Shown here piece by piece: positions 11,180 through 20,948 of a stretch of 64,000 bases of DNA (positions are counted from its first letter, which is position 1; every line of letters starts with the position of its first letter). Source of the stretch: Fallopia convolvulus (taxonomy: Eukaryota > Streptophyta > Magnoliopsida > Caryophyllales > Polygonaceae); assembly GCA_964016875.1 (NCBI GenBank), contig OZ024728.1:13126272-13190271 (forward strand), in the 5' to 3' direction. Below the pieces are notes generated by a model. It saw nothing but the letters and a program-made list of their open reading frames with translations, ran no database searches and had not been told where the DNA came from. The translations under genes were made by a program, and so were the position numbers.

Positions 11180-11484
11180 TCTGTTTTGGCTTATTTCGAA
11201 CTCTTTCCCTGGTTTTAACTTGGACTTTAACTTGATCCTCATATGCACTCTTCTTTCTCCTCTTCTATGAGTTCCGCTCTTCACCACTTCACTTCAACTT
11301 CTCTTGAAAATGCTCAATTCCACTCTAAAACCTACAAAAAGACACAAAACGGAGTAGCTTCCATACTTTTGACAAAATATGCAAACTTATCCAAAAACAC
11401 ACAAAACTAACTCTAAAACCTACTAAAACTAAACTAAACAACCTAAGAAAGACACCTAAAACTAGACCAAAAACACGAACATCA

Positions 11485-12689
11485 GCTACCCCTCCCGTAA
11501 TACTCGTCGTCGAAGTCGAGGAAGTACTTTACCTTTCCCCTAAGAGACCATGGACGATGAGAGACGCGTGGTACGATAACGTCCAAAGGTTGACTCTGAA
11601 CTCGTCCCCATTGCCGCATGCATCTCTTGGGCATGTACGGCTCATAGATGTCGAGGTATCGGATGGTGCCCCGATACCTCGATGTCGGATACCGGAGATT
11701 CAGGTCAACCCGAGTATAGGGGGTCCAACAAACCTGAAATATAAAGAAATGACATCTTCTGGTCGGTAACAGTCTGAGGATGTGCCGATAGTAGATCGAC
11801 GTATCGTTTGTTTGTAACTTTGTGTGATCGACCCGATAGCGACATGCTCTCTTCTCATCGTCCTCTACTCCAAGCAACGGGTTCGGGTTGCCAGGGAAAT
11901 AGATGAAATACATCTATATCCACATCTATGGCACCCCGAAAAAAATAAAATCAGTTCACTTTACGAAGATTTCGACAAAGACATTTTCAATCAAAACAAC
12001 CAAATACCTGAAGAAGATATGAGTAACCCGCCAACTGAGCCACCCCGGCCCGTGAAGCCTCCCCAAGATTGCGGTAGAGAAATGCCAACGTGTCGACGCC
12101 CCATGCAGTCTCGACAACCCAACCCCAATCCTCAAACAACAGCAACATATCAACATCTACATTGTCCGTGGATTTGTCCACGAACAAGCTGGTGGACAAG
12201 TAATGCCATAGAAAACCGACAGCTATGCACTCTGGCGGGTCGTCGGAAGCCATCATCAAAAGTAAGTGATCGAAGAAATCTCGACTGTGTAGATGACCCT
12301 TCCTAAGGTCCTTGAGGAAGTCACATTGGCCGGGTAACAAATAGCCGTCTGTCGTGCCAAACCTATACTCAACCATATCAGCGCACTCAACAGAGGAGAA
12401 CGTGTGAGCTACCTCGTGCCCCTCAATCGGCAAATCGAGGATGATGGCAACGTCGTCGTCATCTCGCCCCACGGAAAATGAAAGTTGTTGGTCTCTGGAT
12501 GCCAACGCTCTACAAAAGCAGAAATGAGGCCATGGTCGACGTTGCCGAAATCGAAGTCCAATAGCTGTGTCAGGTCGGTTTGTCGAATCATCCATAACCA
12601 CGAACCCTGTGCAGCATCAACGCCGGCCGACAGAATGTGAGCCCTCCATCGGGAAAACTCCCTCGGTCTGCTATGACACGTAATACGTC
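11485..12689 (-). pseudogene. MULE-1 plant mobile domain (PMD) gene, core segment
   Basis: This holds the body of a PMD protein, the family of MAIN/MAIL1 and of transposon copies often annotated as serine/threonine phosphatase 7 long form homologues. From the 5' end on -: HSRPREFSRWRAHILSAGV, GLISAFVERWHPETNNFHF, WGEMT, then after a frame change near 12455 VAIILDLPIEGHE, LSTSLFVDKSTDNVDVDML, WGVDTLAFLYRNLGEASRAG and LLQ. A donor CAG/GTATTT lies near 12005. The next exons read VDHTKLQTNDTSIYYRHIL and, after an intron ending TTTATATTTCAG (about 11734), CWTPYTRVDLNLRYPTSRY and YEPYMPKRCMRQWGRVQ. The frame continues into the segment at 4315 across the solo LTR, and upstream into the segment at 25041 across the Tat element. 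PMD proteins act in the nucleus in silencing and growth when host-encoded. The role of transposon copies is unknown. Confidence 0.78.
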
Positions 12690-13506
12690 TGATGAAACCC
12701 GAAATGAAAGGCTCGCTAGAAGACAAGAAACGAGATTCTTATATTCGAAAGTGCAAACACTTGCTTCTTTATTTATGATTTTCTTTACAGCGAGTTTTAC
12801 AAGCCAACGAGGCTAATAGATTATTTAAGAACTACACCCTAGACCTCCTACGATTATCCGAGATCTCGACCTAACAATATCCGAGATCTCCTAGTTGCTA
12901 GCTCTAAGTGTCACTTGCCGATCCCTTTGAGCGAGGTTGAGCGGCGGAGTCTTTGATGTGAGGTAGAGCGAGGTGTAAGAGGCTTGCGAGGTGGTGTAGC
13001 GAGGTCTTTGATGTGAGCAGAAACTCTGTGAGACTTGAAGTCTTTTTGTGGACTTCATTTATCTATAGCGAGGCCTTTTGACGATGTTTCAATCACGTCG
13101 ATCTTCAACGAGCAAGATAGTTCTTGAGTTCAAGATGTTTTTCGACCCCTTTTCCATACGAAATTCTCCTCTATTTATAGAGGATGGGGGAGTCGAGTTT
13201 TGGTCATTGTCCGATGTGGGACGCCCGAGATCAAGGGCTCTGATTGGCCTAGAGGCGAGGCAATCGGTGATTGGCCCGAAGAGCGGCGTTCGCTGAGTGG
13301 TCATGGGGGGCGGGCGCTAGTAGAGTAGGTTACGAGGTCGAGACCTCGCTCCGAGGTCTCGAGGGACCTCGTGGGGTAGGAACTTTTGTTAAAATAAAAG
13401 GTAGGTATGGCTGTGGGCCCCAGGATCATCCTCGGGGGTCCCTTTGACCTGGTTTGACCCTCATACCCCGGGCCCACCTCTCGCTCCGCTATTTTGAGCA
13501 TCATTA
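12690..13506 (-). repeat. 3' LTR of Tat element
   Basis: On - it starts TAATGATGCTC (first dinucleotide mutated from TG) and ends TTTCATCA. It contains CGAGGT/ACCTCG dyads at 13333-13375. A purine-rich ATGGGGTTG directly precedes it on - (13507-13515), a weak polypurine tract. Confidence 0.93.
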
Positions 13507-13515
13507 CAACCCCAT

Positions 13516-14961
13516 GGCCTGGGGACCTCGCCCCGAGGGCCGCAGGGCATAAGCTCTCAAAGATCGCGGGGTGCGAGGCTCTGAGAGGTGGGTAGGCAGT
13601 TTGCGAGGCTTCAAGGGTTTCCGAGGTTCTTGGGGGGCATCTTGCGAAGCCCTCCTTTTGCGAGGTTCTACACTTAGCTTTTCTTTGGTTGGCAAAGGTA
13701 AAGCTTTTCTGGGCTTGCTCTTCGTGTTTCGCTTAATGGGCCGCTCAGGAGGGACAGGCCCAATAAACCTAACTGGGTAGGGGAGGCCCAAGCCTGCCCT
13801 TTATAAGTGCGCACTTCACACGCCTCCCCATTTATCCCTTCTTCCAAAATTCTCGCCTTCTCTCTTTCTGTCTCTTTGCTTCCTGCGAGCGGTTTCTCCA
13901 GACGGTTTCCGGCGAGCCTCATCCACCTTTCGGTTGCATCACCGCTTCCTCCTTGTCGATTCTGAACAAGTAAGTCTTCGACTTTTCTTCTCTCGCTTTT
14001 TGTTCGCTTTTGATTTCTCCCTGCTTGTCTTTTTTGTGCCGCGTTTTGGAGAGGCGATGGAGTGCCGCCTGGTGTTTCGCGCCGGCGTCACGGTGGCGAA
14101 ACAGTGGTGGTGAGGTCGGTGTGAGTTTCCGCATGCTTTTTCTCGCTGTTTTCTCCTTTGCTCGTTTCTCTTCTTTTCTCTTTTTTTCTTGCGCCCTAGC
14201 GGGCAGTGGTTGCCTCTTGGCGTTTTGCACCGGCGTCACGGTGGCGAAACAGTGGTGGGGTGAGGGTGGCGAACGCCATGCACTTGAACCTCTCGCCCCC
14301 CAACCGATGGCCGTCTCTTTTTCTTTTTCGGTAGTTTTGGATTTTGAAATTCTTGGAAACCCAAACGTCCTGACGGCTGATTGATGGGACGTTAGAGTCT
14401 CCACCGCCGTTTTCCACCGCTGGCTTCCATTTCACCTTCTCTTTCCTCTTCCTGGCGCTTCGACTTCTTCCTTTTTGGCGCTTCGCCTTCTCTCTCGCCG
14501 TCCTATCTTGTCAGAGTAGCCCCTAGAGTGCCACGTGGCTCCTCGCCTCTTGTGATCCGGAATTTCTCTTTCTCACGAGGTTATGACCTCACATTGCTTT
14601 TCTTCCGGGGTTGTGACCTCGCATTGCTTTTCTTCCGAGGTTGTGACCTCGCATTGCTTTTCCTTGGTTATAGTGCCCGACGTCTCAACGCTTCTTTCTT
14701 TTCCAGGTGCTAGCCTTCCGCGGCCAGGACATCGTTCTTTTCATGCCTAGGAGAGCCTCTGCGAGCCCTCCGCCCGGCTTCGCTTTCAGAGTCTAAGAGG
14801 GTTTTTACGAGGAGGTTTCGGAGTCCGCGGGAAGCGTAGAACTCAGCGACTCTCAGAACCCGAGGTCCCCTTCACTGGTTTTCAGCGAGCCTTCTTCAAG
14901 CGACTCCGAGGTCTCTATTAATTCGCGCTTCGCCCATCTTCGAACGTCGTCGGGCGTTGAA
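13516..14961. other. Tat element region between antisense ORF and 3' LTR
   Basis: No coding sequence is supported. It contains the probable promoter and 5' leader of the antisense ORF, a near-duplicate GGCGTCACGGTGGCGAAACAG segment at about 14084 and 14232, and the 30-bp dyad repeat at 14577-14666. Several start codons lie between 14528 and 14962. Confidence 0.5.
14577..14666. repeat. 30-bp tandem repeat built on GAGGTTGTGACCTC
   Basis: Dyads start at 14577, 14607 and 14637 (the middle one GGGG for GAGG), each followed by a GCATTGCTTTTC-type spacer. They lie in the leader of the antisense ORF. Confidence 0.85.
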
Positions 14962-17396
14962 ATGGCTTCGTCTTCCACCCCGGACGAGGTTGTTAGTGAG
15001 GTCGAGGTGCGGCCGGACGTGGGAACGACCTCGGCGCTGCCTCCTTACGTGCCTCCGAGCTTCCCTGCGGCGTATATTACTGACGCCGTGTCCCGCATCC
15101 CGAGCGTCCTGGAGGAACGGATCCCCATGACCCCGGGTTCTACCGAGGCTCGTCTATCCGAGGGGGTGGCCATCGAACTCGAGCTGAAGGACCTTGCAGA
15201 CATTGCCAAGGACTTTGCTTGGCCCGAGGGGGTTGAGCTGGCGCTTCCCGAGGAGGGGGGCCACTCCTTGGCATCTTACGACAGGTGCGTGGTTGTGCAC
15301 CTCTTCAGCCTTCAGGCGGGCTTCAGGCTGCCCTTGGCCCAGCATATTGTTGATTATCTGTGGGCCATGAAGATCTGCCCTGCGCAGTTGTTTCCGAACG
15401 CTTGGCGGTTGCTGTGTGCCTACACGATTCGCAGTCGCGAACTTGGGGACGGACCAAGACTCGACTTCCTGTCGGCTTTATTCCTAGCGAGGAGAGACAC
15501 TCGGTCCCGAAGCCTTATCAATCTTAGCACGCCGCTTATCAAGATCACCACGGCCCCTTCGAACGTCGGGTCGTGGAAGCCGAATTGGTTCTTGGTTCGC
15601 GACCCCAACGGGAGATATCTCAATTTTCCGGTAACGTCGGGCGAATTCGTTCGGTGCGTGACCCCGCTGGAGGTTGATGAGCTCAAGGCGCTCAAGGTCC
15701 GATACGCCACAGCGAGTCAGGCACCGCACCAGGTGTATCTTTCTCAGGACCAGCTTGAGCGGGTTGGTCTGAGCCTCAGCCTCCCTCCTAGCGAGGAAAA
15801 AGAGGGTACTCAATCTCTTTCCTGATTTTTTCTTTTTGTTGTTGAGGAGCGAGGTTTATAACCTCGCTGGCCTATTTTGTCTCATTACTGTCATTAACTT
15901 GTTTCTCGCTTTTCTTATCTAATTTTTACGTCCCCGTTTTTTTGTGTTGACAGTGAACCTACTCGGCGCTCTTACCTCGAAGTCATAGGGCAAAAGGCTT
16001 GTGACTTCTTCCTCCAACGCTCCGAGACCCCAGGGCCAACATGGGGTCGTCATAAAGGATCCGACCTCGCAGGCGAGGCCCCTTGCCTCGCAGCCGAAGG
16101 CGCCAGCCCCGACGACGAAGGTATCGGAGGTGAAGCCGAGCGGGGGGGCAGCGTCCAAAGGGGACGCTGCGAGGACGTCTTCTCAAATCCCTCGAGGGTC
16201 CGGGGATAAAGTCGGGTCCAAGAGGAAGGATTCGGGGTCTCCCCACGGGGAAAAAAGGAAGAAACACAAAGGGGACGAGCAGAAGGGGACCCAAGCGGGC
16301 GTGATGGTCAAACGCCCTGGGGCACCGAGCCGAGTCATCTCGGCCACCGGGCCTCCTGCCGAGAAGTTCCACTACCCTGGTCCTTCCCGGGGCGTGTCCG
16401 AAGACTGGGACAGGTCAGCTTGGACCGACGAGGTTGCATGGGCCAACAACCTTTCGGAGGCAGCCCTCAACGATGAGATCCTCCGCTACTCCGCGATGGT
16501 ATGTCTTGCTCTTTCTTGTTCATTTTTTATTGGCTTTATTATTCTTGTTCTTGTTTTAACGTGCTCTTTTATTGCTTCAGAATACCTTCTTCGCGAACTA
16601 CAACTGCGGCCGCGTCGGCCTCCTCCAAAGGAACCTGGGTAGGATGGAGGCGAGGCTTAAAGAGCGGGATGCTGAGATCGAGAAGAAGGGAAAGAGCCTC
16701 GTAGAGGCCGAGAAACGCGTTCGCGCCGCGGAGATCGCGGCAGCGGACGAGGCCAAGGCCGCCTCGAGGGTCAAGGAGGAGCTGAGGAAGACGAAGGAGG
16801 AGAACAAGGATTTGAAGGACGAGAACGGGGACTTCAAGGACGAGGTCGCGAAGCTCAAAGGCCAGCTATCCGAGGAGCACCAATTTTTCAGAGAGAAGGA
16901 GGCGGAGCTTCGGAAAGCTGAGGAGGAGATTACCAGGCTCCAACGACGTGTTGATGAGCTTAGCCAGGAGCTGGACCTCGAGGGGCCCAGGTATGTGAAG
17001 TCCGAAGCCTTTCAGGCTGAGATGGTGGAGAGTGTGAGGAAGATGTTCCACCAATCCGTCAGGATGGGGGGTCAAGCAGGCGGTCGCGAAGTATGGGCAC
17101 CTCGACCCCCGCATCAAGTTCTTCATCCCCAACTACCAGGAGACTATGGGGGAACTTGACGGGGAAGAGCCTGAGGGAGAGTGCGAGTTCTTTCTCAATG
17201 AGGACGGAACTGTGGCCAGCGAGGCGCCTACCTCGGTAGCCATCGCTCGGGAAGATGCGCCAAGCTCCCAAACTTCTGCCATTGCCGCCCCTGCCCTGGA
17301 GACTCCCCAAGGACCTACTGCTCAAGCCCCTACTGCTCAAGCCCCTGAAGATCCTCCGAAGACCTCCGACCCTGCCGCCGAAACCTCAGAGATGTA
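14962..17396 (+). CDS. Spliced antisense ORF of Tat element (PF04195-type, coiled coil)
   Basis: The gene runs against gag-pol. Exon 1 (14962 to about 15807) encodes a domain like the putative gypsy-type transposon family PF04195 (AYITDAVSRIPSVLEERIPM, SLASYDRCVVVHLFSLQAGF). Intron 1 ends TTGTTGACAG at 15952. Exon 2 to 16498 is a basic Ser/Lys/Pro linker with GSKRKDSGSPHGEKRKKHKG, a likely nuclear signal. Intron 2 is 16499-16580 (GTATGT to TTGCTTCAG, phase 0). Exon 3 encodes a long coiled coil (about 16620-16990, heptads rich in Glu/Lys/Ala/Leu). A one-base change in the G run near 17068 shifts the frame. The remaining acidic and Pro/Ala tail ends at TAA 17394-17396. The function of these antisense proteins is unknown. 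The frameshift suggests that this copy is inactive. Confidence 0.75.
15848..15868. repeat. Palindrome in intron 1 of the antisense ORF
   Basis: GCGAGGTTTATAACCTCGC extended by one matching base on each side: nine-base arms and a three-base centre, the same motif as the 14577 repeats. Confidence 0.85.
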
Positions 17397-17736
17397 AAGG
17401 ATGTTGTTGTCTGCTTCTGTCGCGTTTTTTTTTGTTGTTTTGCTGTTAGCCCTGCGGGGCTTGTAATTAAACATCTGGGCACACGTGCCCCAGCTTTTTA
17501 TGTTATTTTCCTTACCTCATGAATGCTTGTTTGTTCTAGCTTTCTCGCATATGCTCGCACATATCTACCCAACCCCATGGTCCGAGTGTCACAACTATTG
17601 TGGTGTTCGGACCACATCGGGTGTTTCTAATTCTGCTCCGAAATCTCGAGCCTTTTTCGGATTTCGCACAACGACTGTGCCGAGGCCACGAGCCCTGCTC
17701 GGTCCTCGCGTATTTTGTTCAAAAATCTCCAACCCC
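17397..17736. other. Space between antisense ORF and 43-bp array
   Basis: 3' flank of the antisense ORF. T-rich stretches at 17427-17436 and 17494-17500 could serve its polyadenylation. No gene is seen. Confidence 0.4.
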
Positions 17737-19050
17737 AAGCGGGAAGCGAGGGATGGACTTAACGAGATTCTCCAACTCCACGCGGGAAGCGAGGTTTGGA
17801 CCTAACGAAAATCTCCAACCCCAAGCGGGAAGCGAGGGATGGACTTAACGAAAATCTCCAACCCCAAGCGGGAAGTGAGGGATGGACTCAACGAGATTCT
17901 CCAACACCTCGCGTGAAGCGAGGTTTGGACTTAACAAAAATCTTCAACCCCAAGCGGGAAGCGAGGGATGGACTCAACGAGATTCTCCAACACCTCGCGT
18001 GAAGCGAGGTTTGGACTTAACAAAAATCTCCAACCCCAAGCGGGAAGCGAGGGATAGACTCAACGAGATTCTCCAACACCTCGCGAGAAGCGAGGTTTGG
18101 ACTTAACAAAAATCTTCAACCCCAAGCGGGAAGCGAGGGATGGACTTAACGAAAATCTCCAACCCCAAGCGGGAAGCGAGGGATGGACTCAACGAGATTC
18201 TCCAACACCTCGCGGGAAGCGAGGTTTGGACTTAACAAAAATCTCCAACCCCAAGCGGGAAGCGAGGGATGGACTTAACAAAAATCTCCAACCCCAAGCA
18301 GGAAGCGAGGGATGGACTCAACGAGATTCTCCAACACCTCGCGTGAAGCGAGGTTTGGACTTAACAAAAATCTCCAACCCCAAGCGGGAAGCGAGGGATG
18401 GACTCAACGAGATTCTCCAACACCTCGCGTGAAGCGAGGTTTGGACTTAACAAAAATCTCCAACCCCAAGCGGGAAGCGAGGGATGGACTTAACGAAAAT
18501 CTCCAACCCTAAGCGGGAAGCGAGGGATGGACTCAACGAGATTCTCCAACACCTCGCGGGAAGCGAGGTTTGGACTTAACAAAAATCTCCAACCCCAAGC
18601 GGGAAGCGAGGGATGGACTTAACGAAAATCTCCAACCCCAAGCGGGAAGCGAGGGATGGACTCAACGAGATTCTCCAACACCTCGCGGGAAGCGAGGTTT
18701 GGACTTAACAAAAATCTCCAACCCCAAGCGGGAAGCGAGGGATGGACTCAACGAGATTCTCCAACACCTCGCGTGAAGCGAGGTTTGGACTTAACAAAAA
18801 TCTCCAACCCCAAGCGGGAAGCGAGGGATGGACTCAACGAGATTCTCCAACACCTCGCGTGAAGCGAGGTTTGGACTTAACAAAAATCTCCAACCCCAAG
18901 CGGGAAGCGAGGGATGGACTCAACGAGATTCTCCAACACCTCGCGTGAAGCGAGGTTTGGACTTAACAAAAATCTCCAACCCCAAGCGGGAAGCGAGGGA
19001 TGGACTCAACGAGATTCTCCAACACCTCGCGTGAAGTGAGGTTTGGACTT
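17737..19050. repeat. 43-bp tandem array, about 30 copies, two alternating monomer types
   Basis: Type A has CCAACCCCAAGCGGGAAGCG then AGGGATGGACT. Type B has CACCTCGCGTGAAGCGAGGT then TTGGACTT. Types alternate as AB (86 bp) or AAB (129 bp), giving higher-order units. Type B holds a hairpin CCTCGC-GTGAA-GCGAGG. The array lies between the end of pol and the antisense ORF, a place where Tat elements are known to carry tandem repeats. Because 43 is not a multiple of three, open frames across it are a by-product and not genes. Confidence 0.93.
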
Positions 19051-19136
19051 TTAACCCGAAGTTTTTATTTTTGAGAGAGATTTTGAAAGTCCCACAACCC
19101 TTTATTCACAAAAAGCAGTAACAGAATTCAGAGAGT

Positions 19137-20948
19137 TTACACGAAATATTTCTTTAACCGGTCGACGTTCCATGTCTTACTGAGGGTTCGCCCCTCGTTG
19201 TCTTTGAGCTTAAAGGCTCCGGCAGCGACCTCCTCCCCGAGGATGTATGGTCCCTCCCAGTTGGGGTCCAGTTTGCCACCTTCGGTTCTTCTCAAGACGA
19301 GATTGCCTGTGGCCAGGAACCGAGGTCTCACCTTCTTGTCGTGGTAGACTGCCACGCGGCGCTTGTATTCCCTGGAGCGAAGGTCGGCTACTTCGCGTAG
19401 CTCGTCCTGGAAGAGAAACTCGACCCTAAGATTGGCTTCGTTCTCCTTTTCATCAAAATCGAACACCCTTGCCGACGGGACCAGGGTTTCTACCGGGACT
19501 AGAGCCTCTGCCCCGCAGGTTAGGGCGAACGGCGTTTCTCCGGTGGCGCAGCGCGCGGTGGTGCGGTACGTCCATAGGACGAGTGGGAGAAGCTCTGCCC
19601 AACGACCTTGTGCCATGCCCAGCCGCTTCTTTAGATCGGACAGGATGCGGGCGTTGACGTTCTCTACCTGGCCGTTGGACTGAGGATGGGCCACGGAGGA
19701 GAACTTGAGGGTTATGCCGAGTTCTGAGCAGAATGTCCGAGTTTCTTCACAATCAAATTGGGGGCCATGGTCGGTCATGATGGTCATGGGAACGCCGAAG
19801 CGGCAGACAAGGTTCTTCCACAGGAAGTCGCAGACCTTAGTCCCCGTGATCTTCGCCATTGCTTGTGCCTCAACCCACTTTGTGAAGTAGTCGACGATGA
19901 CCAGGATATACCGCACCTGGCCGGGGGCCTTGGGGAAGGGGCCGAGGATGTCCATCCCCCACATCGCGAAGGGGCACGGTGCGTGGATGGAGCGACGCGG
20001 CAAGGTCGGGGCGTGCAAGAGGTTACCGTGCTTCTGGCATCCATCGCATCGCTGGACATAGTCCCTTGCGTCTTGCCGGAGGGTGGGCCAGAAGTACCCC
20101 AAGTGGGCGATCTTATGCGAAAGGGTTCGCCAGCCGGGGTGGCTGCCACAGACCCCTTCATGGGCCTCGTAGAGGATGTGCTCCGTAGACTCGGTCGGGA
20201 CGCACAATAGATTGGGTTCGGCGTAGCCTCGGCGATAAAGGCAGCCACCTATGACGCAATACCGCGCCGCCTGCATTTTCAGCTTTCTGGCCTGCGCGGG
20301 ATCCTCTGGGAGGACTCCGCTCTCCACATACCGGGTTATCGGGATCCTCCAATCCCCCGCGGTGACAGATAGAACCTCGCTGTTCACACTCCGCGAGAGT
20401 TTTCGTTCTACCATCACGCGGTTCCCCACTTCAAGGGGGAGGGCGGATCCTAACCTCGCAAGCGCGTCTGCTTTGGTGTTCGAGGTCCGAGGGATGGACT
20501 CCACCGTGAAGGTTTCCAGGCATGATACCAAGGCTTTGACCATTTCACGGTACGCGGGCAGGAACCCCGTTTTGGTGTCGTACTGACCGTTGAGCTGGCG
20601 CGCCACCAGCTCGGAGTCGGTGTAGACCCTGATTTTCCGGGCCCCACTGAGGAGCGCCATCTCGATTCCCGTGATCATGGCTTCATACTCGGCCTCGTTA
20701 TTGGTGGCGTCGAAGGCGAAGTTAAGTGAGTACTCCGTCTCGATCGAGGGCCCAGTGAGGAATACGCCAGCCCCACCACCGGCGTCACATCGCGAGCCGT
20801 CGACGAACACCTTCCACTCTTCTGAGCTTGTTTCTGTCTCGGGGAAAGTGACCTCCACCATGAAGTCAGCGAGGGCCTTCCCCTTCATGGCGGTTCTTAG
20901 GAGGTAGCTGATGTCAAACTCGGAGAGCTCGACTGCCCACTTCGTCAT
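19137..20948 (-). CDS. Tat pol part 2: archaeal-type RNase H and integrase
   Basis: Residues about 40-175 form an RNase H with VFVDGSRCDAGGGAGVFLTG, NNEAEYEAM, VYTDSELVARQ and NTKADALARL, which is the second, archaeal-type RNase H of Tat elements. Integrase follows: an HHCC zinc-binding region (HEGVCGSHPGWRTLSHKIAH, CDGCQKH, residues about 262-308), then the catalytic core with MDILGPFPKA, MTDHGPQF and QSNGQVENVN supplying Asp, Asp and Glu. The C-terminal part (GNLVLRRTEGGKLDPNWEGP) is the usual strand-rich tail, ending at TAG/TAA near 19137. It joins the RT frame by a one-base loss in an A run near 20981 (+ coordinates), so RT and this part are no longer one polyprotein. Confidence 0.92.
   Translation of the reverse strand: MTKWAVELSEFDISYLLRTAMKGKALADFMVEVTFPETETSSEEWKVFVDGSRCDAGGGAGVFLTGPSIETEYSLNFAFDATNNEAEYEAMITGIEMALLSGARKIRVYTDSELVARQLNGQYDTKTGFLPAYREMVKALVSCLETFTVESIPRTSNTKADALARLGSALPLEVGNRVMVERKLSRSVNSEVLSVTAGDWRIPITRYVESGVLPEDPAQARKLKMQAARYCVIGGCLYRRGYAEPNLLCVPTESTEHILYEAHEGVCGSHPGWRTLSHKIAHLGYFWPTLRQDARDYVQRCDGCQKHGNLLHAPTLPRRSIHAPCPFAMWGMDILGPFPKAPGQVRYILVIVDYFTKWVEAQAMAKITGTKVCDFLWKNLVCRFGVPMTIMTDHGPQFDCEETRTFCSELGITLKFSSVAHPQSNGQVENVNARILSDLKKRLGMAQGRWAELLPLVLWTYRTTARCATGETPFALTCGAEALVPVETLVPSARVFDFDEKENEANLRVEFLFQDELREVADLRSREYKRRVAVYHDKKVRPRFLATGNLVLRRTEGGKLDPNWEGPYILGEEVAAGAFKLKDNEGRTLSKTWNVDRLKKYFV

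Larger units (their letters stand above)
4316..11484 (-). mobile_element. Solo LTR inserted in the PMD gene, itself split by an Athila-like element
   Basis: GCTAC is present at 4311-4315 and again at 11485-11489, giving a 5-bp target duplication. Read on -, the LTR starts TGATGTTCGTG at 11484 and ends CTCACCAATA at 4316. The expected final CA is TA, a likely point mutation. Without the nested element at 4550-10222 it is about 1.49 kb, the size of a long gypsy LTR. There is no second LTR or internal region, so it is a solo LTR left by recombination. Removing it restores a continuous PMD reading frame. The LTR carries TCGTTAACGA palindromes near both ends and a CT microsatellite. Confidence 0.82.

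Noticed and set aside
17796..19034. Series of near-identical 68-residue + strand ORFs across the array
   Set aside because: They are read-through of a 43-bp tandem repeat. The period is not a multiple of three, and no start context or conservation of a protein is evident.
17737..19050. CRISPR-like appearance of regular repeats
   Set aside because: Plant nuclear DNA. The units are contiguous 43-bp monomers without unique spacers.
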